Positions 41,742 through 48,631 of a stretch of 48,631 bases of DNA are shown here, one piece after another. Position 1 is the stretch's first letter; each line of letters starts with the position of its first letter. The notes beneath the pieces are model-generated. The model did no database searches. It was not told where the DNA came from and worked only from the letters and a program-made list of their open reading frames with translations. The stretch is from Alphaproteobacteria bacterium SS10. GTDB taxonomy: Bacteria; Pseudomonadota; Alphaproteobacteria; TMED2. The DNA lies in the NCBI GenBank assembly GCA_019192455.1, contig JAHCML010000005.1, positions 128,853 through 177,483 of the forward strand, read 5' to 3'. The translations under genes were made by a program, and so were the position numbers.

Positions 41742-42722
41742 TCAGGGCGTTGCCAGTTGGAGGTCAGCCACGATCATCGCGTGGTCTGAGCCGTGCCCAT
41801 ACTCAGCCCGCCATGACACGAATTCGAGATCTTCTGAGATCATGACGTGGTCAATCGGGATACTGAATAGCCAGTGGATCATGCGATCTGGCCAAGTCAC
41901 ATTGCTGAACGGCAGCAATTTCTGAACGGGTTGCAACCCGCTTTGCCGAACCAACTCTCTGAACCAGATTGAGTAGGGGGTTAGGTTTAGGTCACCCATC
42001 AACAGCTTCGGCCCGTCGCGGCCTGCTAGCCAATCAGCAGCGAGCCCAATCTCTTCATTGCGAAGTGCTGCCAGCTGTCGAGTAATGGGTGGTGGCGGAT
42101 GGATGGCGGCGAGGGAGATATCTCCATGCCTCGCTGTATTGATCGAGAGCCGGACACTTACCGCATCAAGACTGGTTGCGCTTAACCGCTGCAGCTCAGT
42201 AATCTCAAAACGGCTAAACACGCCCATTCCAAACGCGTTGGTTTGAGGCAGTGTCAGCTGATGCTGATAGTCGTCGGCGAGCGCTGCACTAATCCTAGTG
42301 GCGGCGTCCGGCGATAGTTCTTGTAGGACGATTAAGTCGGCATCTGTTTCAAGCAGTGACGTGGCCAGACCATCCGGGTCCGGATGAAACAGGTTCATGT
42401 TGAACTGTAAAACTCGCAGCGTCTGGGCATCAGCTTGTGGTTCTGCGAGGGGCTGTGAGGTCATATGGGCATGGCCCACAAACCACCCATTCAGGGTGAT
42501 TAAGCAGAGTGCGACCACGAGTGATCGCCATGCCTTTAACGGGCCAAAGATAAGCGCCAGTACGATGGCAGCCAGAACGGCCTGAAGCCGGAAATGGGCT
42601 GCTAACTCAAGGAGCCAGAATTGCGCTTCACCCAGTGCCAGCAGGCTGGGCAGCAGCAATATTGCTAAGGAGAGTTGCGCGAGCTTCTGAATGAAGGGGC
42701 GGTATGACCCCTTTACCGTCAA
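41742..42722 (-). CDS. Endonuclease/exonuclease/phosphatase family protein with membrane anchor
   Basis: 326 aa. About three hydrophobic helices at the N-terminus (residues 10-90) are followed by an EEP domain: [19 protein letters not shown], a GDLNLTP motif and [11 protein letters not shown] at the end hold the metal and catalytic residues. Such membrane-anchored EEP proteins may cleave lipids or nucleic acids outside the cytoplasm. The start is a TTG at 42720-42722 overlapping the ftsK stop (TTGA); no ATG is near. GAGG precedes it at close range. Confidence 0.8.
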   Translation of the reverse strand: MTVKGSYRPFIQKLAQLSLAILLLPSLLALGEAQFWLLELAAHFRLQAVLAAIVLALIFGPLKAWRSLVVALCLITLNGWFVGHAHMTSQPLAEPQADAQTLRVLQFNMNLFHPDPDGLATSLLETDADLIVLQELSPDAATRISAALADDYQHQLTLPQTNAFGMGVFSRFEITELQRLSATSLDAVSVRLSINTARHGDISLAAIHPPPPITRQLAALRNEEIGLAADWLAGRDGPKLLMGDLNLTPYSIWFRELVRQSGLQPVQKLLPFSNVTWPDRMIHWLFSIPIDHVMISEDLEFVSWRAEYGHGSDHAMIVADLQLATP

Positions 42723-45187
42723 ACCTCTTCACTCCGCCGGTCTGGCAGTAGCACCTCGCGCTTGCCGACATGGTTGGCGGCTGAGACCATGCCCTGCTTT
42801 TCCATCTCTTCGATGATACGCGCAGCACGGTTGTAGCCGATCTGGAGGTGGCGCTGGATGAAGCTGGTGGAGGCTTTACGCTCCCGGGCGACCAGGTCGA
42901 CGGCTTTATCGAACAGCTCATCACCACTCTCGCCCGGCTCACCGCCACCGCCCTCACCGATGGCGGCTTGCAGCATCTCACTATCCTCAAAGCCGGTATC
43001 ATCCGTGACCGCATCGATATAGTCGGGCGGTGACAGGCTGCGGAGGTGTTTGACGATGCCTTCGACTTCCTCGTCCTTCACAAACGGGCCATGGACCCGG
43101 TTGATGCGTCCGCCAGCGGCCATATACAGCATGTCGCCCATACCCAGCAGCTGTTCTGCGCCCTGCTCACCCAGGATGGTTCGGCTGTCGATCTTGGAGG
43201 TGACAGCGAAGGAAATACGGGTCGGGAAGTTCGCCTTAATCGTACCGGTGATCACATCCACCGATGGGCGCTGGGTGGCCATGATGAGGTGGATGCCGGC
43301 GGCCCGGGCCATCTGTGCCAGGCGCTGGATGGCGGCCTCAATTTCCTTACCCGCGACCAGCATGAGGTCGGCGAATTCATCGACGATAACGACGATATAG
43401 GGCAGCTCCACCAGCTCAATCGGCTCATCTTCAATGATCGGCTTGCCGGTATCGGGGTCAAAGCCGGTTTGAACCTTACGGCTCAACACCTCGCCTTTCT
43501 TACGGGCTTCCACGATCCGTTGGTTGTAGCCATCGATGTTCCGCACTGAGAGTTTGGACATCGCGCGGTAGCGATCCTCCATCTCACGCACCACCCATTT
43601 CAGGGCGACAACGGCCTTCTTCGGCTCGGTTACAACCGGGCAGAGTAGATGCGGGATATCGGCATAGACCGAGAGTTCCAGCATCTTCGGATCGATCATG
43701 ATGAAACGGCACTGCTCAGGGCTTAGGCGGTAGAGCAGGGACAGGATCATGGTGTTCACCGCCACCGACTTACCGGAGCCGGTGGTACCAGCCACCAACA
43801 GGTGTGGCATGCGGGCAAGGTCAGCGATCACCGGCTCCCCGCCAATATCCTTGCCGAGGGCAAGGGGTAGCTTGCATCTCGTGCTGGTGTAGGTGCGGTC
43901 GGCCAGTACCTCATGCAGCCAGACCGTCTGGCGCGTCTCATTCGGCAGCTCAATACCGATGGCGTTCTTCCCCGCAACCACGGCAACCCGGGCAGAGATG
44001 GCGGACATGGAGCGGGCGATGTCGTCGGCGATGCCGATCACACGCTGTGACTTAGTGCCAGGTGCCGGTTCAAGCTCATAAAGCGTGACGACCGGGCCTG
44101 GTCGCACCTTCTGGATTTCACCTTTCACCCCGAAATCGGACAGCACACCCTCAAGCAGGCCGGCATTGGCTTGCAGGCCATCCTCGGTCGGTTGGTCGGC
44201 CAGTTCGGCGGCGGTTGGGGCGTAGAGGAGCGAGAGCGATGGCGCCTCATAATCCTCGACCTTACTGGTCTTCGCCGTGCTGGCGAGGCCAAGACTTGGC
44301 TGTGCCGTTTGCTCAGCCTTGGCGGCGCGGCGCGGTGCCTCTTCCTCATCGATCTCAATGGTGGCTGGCTTCTTGCCGGGTAGTTTCAGGCGTGGACCCT
44401 TGGTCTCCTCCTTCGCCTCAACCTCTTCAGCCTCAGTCTCAACGCTCGCTTCATCAGCCTCGGCTTCTTCAACCTCCCGGTCTTCCGCCAGGCGTTGGCG
44501 TCGGGCTGCTATGCGGTTCAGTCCGCCCTTGGCCACTCGACCAACGAAACGTCCAGTGGCCGCAGCCTGTTCGCGGCGGAACCCGGCCAACACCGCATAG
44601 GCGATCAAACCCACGGTTACGAGGGCGATGGCGATGAAGAAGGCAATGCTGGCGCCCAGCTGGGTGGTGATAATCGGATTGCCGGTCTCTGCCATCAGCT
44701 GCCAGACGGCACCAATCCGGATGGTTTCAAAAGGCAGATTGCCCTGCACCTGCATCAAGGCGGTGCCAAAGGCGATAGCGGTGATGACAAGGACTACGGG
44801 TAGCAGGATCAGGGATGACCGCCAGGTCACCTGCTTGAACCGGCCAACCATTTGAAGCCCGCGCATAATAATGAAGAGCGAGATCAGCCAGCTGGCAACG
44901 CTGCCAGCCCATTGCAGCAACATATCGGTGATTGTTGCGCCGCTGGCCCCCAACCAGTTGGCATAAGCAACCGCACTGTCCGTTGGTGTGGTTACAGCCG
45001 TATTCCAGGATGGGTCATTGGGATCGTAGCTGGCGAGGGCGACGGCCAAGACAACGCCAGCCAATACCACGGCAACGCCCAGCAGGCGCTCACCAAGCTT
45101 TCGCAACGCCGCCGTCACGGTCGGTGGCAGCAGGGGGAGGCCAGGCTCACTGACAGCGAGGCGGTTGCGGATGGAGAATTGGACCAT
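42719..45187 (-). CDS. ftsK: DNA translocase FtsK
   Basis: 822 aa. About four membrane helices in the first 200 residues anchor it at the septum. A linker rich in Glu, Ala and Lys follows (about 230-300; shorter than in E. coli). The motor has Walker A GTTGSGKS near residue 470, Walker B ([11 protein letters not shown]) and [13 protein letters not shown]. The C-terminal winged-helix gamma domain (about 755-815: [22 protein letters not shown]) should read the KOPS polarity sequence. It moves chromosome ends for dimer resolution at division. ATG at 45185-45187. Confidence 0.95.
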   Translation of the reverse strand: MVQFSIRNRLAVSEPGLPLLPPTVTAALRKLGERLLGVAVVLAGVVLAVALASYDPNDPSWNTAVTTPTDSAVAYANWLGASGATITDMLLQWAGSVASWLISLFIIMRGLQMVGRFKQVTWRSSLILLPVVLVITAIAFGTALMQVQGNLPFETIRIGAVWQLMAETGNPIITTQLGASIAFFIAIALVTVGLIAYAVLAGFRREQAAATGRFVGRVAKGGLNRIAARRQRLAEDREVEEAEADEASVETEAEEVEAKEETKGPRLKLPGKKPATIEIDEEEAPRRAAKAEQTAQPSLGLASTAKTSKVEDYEAPSLSLLYAPTAAELADQPTEDGLQANAGLLEGVLSDFGVKGEIQKVRPGPVVTLYELEPAPGTKSQRVIGIADDIARSMSAISARVAVVAGKNAIGIELPNETRQTVWLHEVLADRTYTSTRCKLPLALGKDIGGEPVIADLARMPHLLVAGTTGSGKSVAVNTMILSLLYRLSPEQCRFIMIDPKMLELSVYADIPHLLCPVVTEPKKAVVALKWVVREMEDRYRAMSKLSVRNIDGYNQRIVEARKKGEVLSRKVQTGFDPDTGKPIIEDEPIELVELPYIVVIVDEFADLMLVAGKEIEAAIQRLAQMARAAGIHLIMATQRPSVDVITGTIKANFPTRISFAVTSKIDSRTILGEQGAEQLLGMGDMLYMAAGGRINRVHGPFVKDEEVEGIVKHLRSLSPPDYIDAVTDDTGFEDSEMLQAAIGEGGGGEPGESGDELFDKAVDLVARERKASTSFIQRHLQIGYNRAARIIEEMEKQGMVSAANHVGKREVLLPDRRSEEV

Positions 45188-45320
45188 GGTGGCGGAAACC
45201 CTGGTTACGTCGCGTAATCTCTACAAGAGTTAGACGCCAAGGATACCATCGGTCTTGAGTAGTTTTTCCATGCTGATTGCCTCACGCCTCAGTTTCCCAG
45301 GCAGTGATGCGGCGGCGCGG

Positions 45321-46991
45321 CTACTCCGTTGCGCTTGAGTCTGGAGTTACTGCTGTCAGCGGGTCAATCTGGGTGAGGCGGTCATCAATTCTCTGGAACT
45401 CGAATGGGTACTTGTATCCGTTGTCAAAGCTGTAATGCCGATGTTCCATGAACGGTAAATCCAGCCCCAAAGCCTCGTTCAAAACATAGCGCATGTTATT
45501 GATGGGGGAGGTCTGCTGCCCCGCGTCGGGGTAGTCACCAGAGGGAAGATACATGGCATTGAAGATCGAGAACTTAAGCTGAGTATCCGATGCTTCGGCA
45601 TGCCAGTGGCTGTAACTCTTGCGATTTACCAGCATGCCATGGGGATACGGGCCTTCATCAGACTGAATGACAAAAATGAATGGACGATCACTCTGCCCTT
45701 GGAAGTGGTCAAACACCTCCACCAACATCTGGTTTGTTGGTTCGATCTGTTCGGCATAGACCCGCTTGCGTTCCTCCCAATCTACGCCAGGCGCCGAGGG
45801 ATACTCACGACAGCTACCGTCGGCACCATAAACGTAAGGGTCGTGAACGGAGAATAGGTGCCAGTAAATGAAGTGTGGTTCATCTGCGGTGGCTTTGGTC
45901 ATTGCTGCTTCTGCTTGCTCTCGATAGAGCGCACAAACTGCCGGAGCGCTGGACTCAATAAGAAAGGGGGCGAACATCGCGATGGGTGAGCGGAAAAGGT
46001 ATCGCCAGAGAAACTCTCCGGACAGGCTATATGGGCTGACCACCTCATCCGCATGGGGGTTTAGGCGATTTCCATCCCACCAACTGGCCATGTGAAGTGA
46101 CCGGTAGCCACTCGCCTTCAGTGCTCGAAAGCTTCGGTGATCGGCCATCAACCGCAGTGTTGGGGCAAAGCTCTGCCCACGCGTACCCATGCGCTCCGCC
46201 GCTTCAGTCAGATAGGTCATGTTCATGACAGCAGCGACTGATTGAAACGTTGCTGTGTAATTCGCCGACTGATGATCCCAGACGTGAAACCCCCGGTCGC
46301 GTAGTCTGTCGGCAAACTCGCTAATGTCCAGGTCGTAGCGCTTTCGCAGTGTCCGAGGACTGGCATAGCGGTCAGGTACGATATAGACCACATGGGGCAG
46401 TTCGCTTGGGTTCACCGATATCGCATTCGGTGAAACGACCTCAGGCCCAACAGTATCGCTCAGATCGATGTTTGCCTCGGCGATAACGCTAAAGGCCCCC
46501 AAATTTTGGGCACTGAATACCAGTGTGAAAATGCCGAGCGCTATCAGGCCGCCCTTGGGCAGGGTCTTGCGGTTGAAGCAGATGGCCACCAACCAGATCA
46601 GCAGGGTGAACGCTGACATCATTAAGAGGGCCGCGTTAACCCCCAGTGACAGGGTTGAGCTTACCGTTCGAAACGTGCCGTCTAGATAAGGGCTAATAAC
46701 CCAAAAGGCAGCCGCAGCGAGCGCACTATTGCCCGCAGCGATTAACCCAAGCCGCCAGCCGATGATTAACCATATCGGCACGGCTACGGCGCCCATGAAC
46801 ATGGCGAAGCGGCCGAGTTCCTTTAGTTGGAAATAGAAAACATTCTGCTGCGCATACTGCAGGAAATGGCTGGTCACGATAGCTGCCGCAATTAAAAGCG
46901 ACAGCCATGCGAGCCCGCTCACATGCGGCTTTTCGGCATTCGCATTTGCTGGGCCATCAGCCTCAGTTGCTGCATCGGTATCGGAGGTCAT
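45321..46991 (-). CDS. Membrane protein with sulfatase/alkaline-phosphatase-fold domain
   Basis: 556 aa. Five or so hydrophobic helices (residues about 27-170) precede a large domain with VVYIVPDRYASPRTL, YWHLFSVHDPYVYG and FVIQSDEGPYPHGM, the metal-site segments of the alkaline phosphatase/sulfatase superfamily. The position of the sulfatase Cys/Ser is not matched, so it is more like phosphoethanolamine/phosphoglycerol-transferase relatives, or an inactive member. The active site should face the periplasm. It is followed by the YIDPGTG-motif gene's end 18 bp upstream, in one operon with it. Function: probably surface polymer modification. Confidence 0.82.
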   Translation of the reverse strand: MTSDTDAATEADGPANANAEKPHVSGLAWLSLLIAAAIVTSHFLQYAQQNVFYFQLKELGRFAMFMGAVAVPIWLIIGWRLGLIAAGNSALAAAAFWVISPYLDGTFRTVSSTLSLGVNAALLMMSAFTLLIWLVAICFNRKTLPKGGLIALGIFTLVFSAQNLGAFSVIAEANIDLSDTVGPEVVSPNAISVNPSELPHVVYIVPDRYASPRTLRKRYDLDISEFADRLRDRGFHVWDHQSANYTATFQSVAAVMNMTYLTEAAERMGTRGQSFAPTLRLMADHRSFRALKASGYRSLHMASWWDGNRLNPHADEVVSPYSLSGEFLWRYLFRSPIAMFAPFLIESSAPAVCALYREQAEAAMTKATADEPHFIYWHLFSVHDPYVYGADGSCREYPSAPGVDWEERKRVYAEQIEPTNQMLVEVFDHFQGQSDRPFIFVIQSDEGPYPHGMLVNRKSYSHWHAEASDTQLKFSIFNAMYLPSGDYPDAGQQTSPINNMRYVLNEALGLDLPFMEHRHYSFDNGYKYPFEFQRIDDRLTQIDPLTAVTPDSSATE

Positions 46992-47009
46992 CTGGTTCAG
47001 CCGCGCTTA

Positions 47010-47306
47010 TCAGCTGTCTTCAGATTTGGCTTCTTCACTCTCCGCCTCAGGCGGGGTCGGACGGAAAAGGCTGACAACCTTGTAGTACCAAAGCTTAACC
47101 GTCGCGAGGCCGGTTGCGATGGCGGCGATCAGTAGCTGTAACAGTAGGGTGCCGGTACCGGGATCAATATAAGCGTAGGCAGGTCCCGCAACCGCGCTGT
47201 AGACCAGCGCCAAAGCCAGGACACGGCTGTAATCGGCCCATGCCAATTTTGCCCGCGTCGTCGGCGTGGACTTGCCGTTTTGTCGATTTTGCCCCATCCA
47301 TCCCAT
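47010..47306 (-). CDS. Small membrane protein with YIDPGTG motif
   Basis: 98 aa from ATG 47304-47306. A basic N-terminus (about 25 residues), a helix or signal-like stretch (VLALALVYSAVAGPAYA), the motif YIDPGTGTLLLQ, a second helix (IAAIATGLATVKLWYY), and an acidic tail ending EEAKSEDS. The AYA-YID junction could be a signal cleavage site. Proteins with this motif are seen beside sulfatase-fold and methyltransferase genes in other alphaproteobacteria (from memory, to be checked). The function is unknown. It lies 18 bp before the sulfatase-fold gene, so they form an operon, divergent from the methyltransferase gene. Confidence 0.72.
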   Translation of the reverse strand: MGWMGQNRQNGKSTPTTRAKLAWADYSRVLALALVYSAVAGPAYAYIDPGTGTLLLQLLIAAIATGLATVKLWYYKVVSLFRPTPPEAESEEAKSEDS

Positions 47307-47389
47307 GGCTTCTTAATTCCCTATCATCGTCACCCATTCACGGGGACAACCCGGCGGTGACGTTACCCTTAAGCCCATAAGAGCTTACC

Positions 47390-48631
47390 ATGACAAGTAT
47401 CGAGCGTATCGCAGGATCATTCCGCGACCCGGCCGGCCACCTTATCCAAGGTGCTGACGGTCAGATCTTAAGGGTAATCCGGGCAGGCAAGGTCGAGGAA
47501 TTTGACCAAGTTGCCGCTACAGGCTTGTTCGATAAGTTGCATGAAAAGGGCTGGCTTGTTTCCCATCAGCCTGCCGACCAAGACATCGTCGATAGTGCCG
47601 TTAAGGCGGGCGAACTGCAAGATGGTGATCGCCTGCTGGCCCATCCGCGCTTGCGCTACATCAGCTACCCTTATGAGTGGGGCTTCTCGCAACTGAAAGC
47701 CGCCGCACTTCACCATTTGAAGGTTCATCTGGCGGCCTTAGATGCCGGCGTTACCTTAAGCGACGCCACGGCCTTCAATATCCAGTTTGAAGGTGGGCGC
47801 CCGGTCTTCATCGATACACTGTCGTTTGAGATCTACAATGAGGGTGATTTCTGGTTAGGGCAGCAGCAGTTCACGGACCAGTTTTTGGCGCCGCTTCTGC
47901 TTTGGTCGAACGGTCAGATGCCACCAAACGCCCTCTATCGCGGTCGTTTTAAGGGTGTGCCCACCGATTTGGTTGCCAGGTTAACCCCCTGGTGGCGGAA
48001 GATCTCGCTTCGCTATCTCAACTATATTTCCCTGCCGGCACGGCTTGAGCGGCGATACGACCGCACGGCCCCTGGGCAGCAAAAGGCCATTAAGGGCAAG
48101 CTGCCTAAGACCGGTTTTGAGTTCATCCTGAAGCAGCTTGTTGCGTGGATTGAGGCATTGCCAGCGCCGGATGTCGTCTCGGTATGGCGTGATTATGAGG
48201 CCACCCGAACCTATAGCGATGCCGAGGTTTCTGCGAAATCCCAGGTCGTCCGCGAATGGGTCGGCAAATGGCAGCCGGGCTTGGTTTATGATTTGGGCTG
48301 CAATGCCGCCGAGTTTAGCCGCCTGTCGATTGAGGCGGGCGCAGACTACGTCGTGGGTTTTGAGCAGGATTTCGGGGCCCTGGAAGGTGCGCTCGCAGCA
48401 AATGAGGCTGCGGCTGAGAAGAATGTCTTGGTTCTGCAGCAGGATCTGCTGAACCCTAGCCCCGACCTCGGCTGGAACCAGGCGGAGCGGATGGGCCTGC
48501 GCGGCCGCGCAAATCCAGATTGTGTTTTGGCCCTGGCACTAATCCACCATCTGGCCATCAGCGGTAATGTCCCACTGGCCCAGGTCATTGATTACCTGTT
48601 CGATCTGGCGCCACGTCTGATTGTGGAATGG
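47390..48631 (+). CDS. Class I SAM-dependent methyltransferase, 3' end cut by window edge
   Basis: At least 414 aa from the ATG at 47390, open to the window end. The N-terminal 280 residues are a less familiar region (FRDPAGHLIQ, RYISYPYEWGFSQLKAAALHH, FIDTLSFEIYNEGDFWLGQQQF). Residues about 299-309 read VYDLGCNAAEF, the SAM-binding motif I with D301. DCVLALALIHHL follows as the later methyltransferase motif. It resembles the nodulation-protein-NoeA-like methyltransferases. The divergent neighbours (YIDPGTG protein, sulfatase fold) suggest a role in making a surface glycan or lipid. The C-terminus is not visible. Confidence 0.8.
   Translation, partial: MTSIERIAGSFRDPAGHLIQGADGQILRVIRAGKVEEFDQVAATGLFDKLHEKGWLVSHQPADQDIVDSAVKAGELQDGDRLLAHPRLRYISYPYEWGFSQLKAAALHHLKVHLAALDAGVTLSDATAFNIQFEGGRPVFIDTLSFEIYNEGDFWLGQQQFTDQFLAPLLLWSNGQMPPNALYRGRFKGVPTDLVARLTPWWRKISLRYLNYISLPARLERRYDRTAPGQQKAIKGKLPKTGFEFILKQLVAWIEALPAPDVVSVWRDYEATRTYSDAEVSAKSQVVREWVGKWQPGLVYDLGCNAAEFSRLSIEAGADYVVGFEQDFGALEGALAANEAAAEKNVLVLQQDLLNPSPDLGWNQAERMGLRGRANPDCVLALALIHHLAISGNVPLAQVIDYLFDLAPRLIVEW

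Noticed and set aside
43046-43549. 167-codon plus-strand ORF inside ftsK
   Set aside because: It is the antisense shadow of the conserved FtsK motor domain and has no recognisable motifs.

Overview
The window is about 48.6 kb of a GC-rich (roughly 59%) bacterial chromosome. Gene content points to an alphaproteobacterium, probably a Rhodospirillales-like or marine lineage. The pointers are a TPP-controlled thiO-thiS-thiG-thiE-thiF-tenA cluster, a TRAP transporter, a PPK2 kinase, SulP plus Usp, and a COG3176-type acyltransferase. The genus cannot be fixed by reading alone. No transposase, integrase, phage module, rRNA or CRISPR array was seen. The two ends cut genes: otsA on the left and a methyltransferase on the right.

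Layout. 0-8.5 kb: trehalose genes otsB-otsA, a MATE exporter and a homocysteine methyltransferase on the minus strand; a secreted PHB-depolymerase-like esterase; an initiator tRNA with a strong terminator; two unknown envelope proteins; a YghU-type glutathione transferase; a flavodoxin-like protein; PPK2. 8.6-12.7 kb: a membrane hybrid histidine kinase, a lysophospholipid acyltransferase and an unknown soluble protein. 12.7-17.2 kb: the thiamine thiazole operon with TPP riboswitch, attenuator and tenA. 17.2-21.1 kb: GlxA-type regulator, DUF1272 protein, a MarR/EamA pair with a palindromic operator, and a patatin. 21.3-27.0 kb: a translationally coupled four-gene membrane redox operon (ferric-reductase-like b-heme domain fused to a Rieske domain, plus three unknown membrane proteins), then a TRAP dctP-dctQ-dctM set. 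27.0-30.3 kb: an AT-rich spacer, DUF427, LysE exporter, glycosyltransferase and Lrp regulator.

30.3-41.7 kb is the accessory-looking part. It holds two diverged sdpR-sdpI-type pairs (ArsR repressor plus SdpI-family membrane protein). Each pair is preceded by two palindromic operators at identical 39-bp spacing and by a start codon with no Shine-Dalgarno. The first sdpI is frameshifted. Around these lie two ribbon-helix-helix-like paralogs flanking a TacT-like GNAT protein, and two copies of a small acidic protein: one follows the broken sdpI, the other precedes an HExxH metalloprotease-like protein. Usp-SulP and a MacB-like ABC efflux operon are interleaved. The island resembles a collection of toxin/immunity or stress modules; that reading is inference.

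41.7-48.6 kb: an EEP-family hydrolase, the FtsK DNA translocase, and a probable surface-polymer cluster (membrane sulfatase-fold protein, small membrane protein with a YIDPGTG motif, SAM methyltransferase).

The best candidates for something undescribed are the Rieske/b-heme operon (21337-23937), the duplicated sdpRI units with shared operator architecture, and the small-acidic-protein/HExxH pair (40607-41734).
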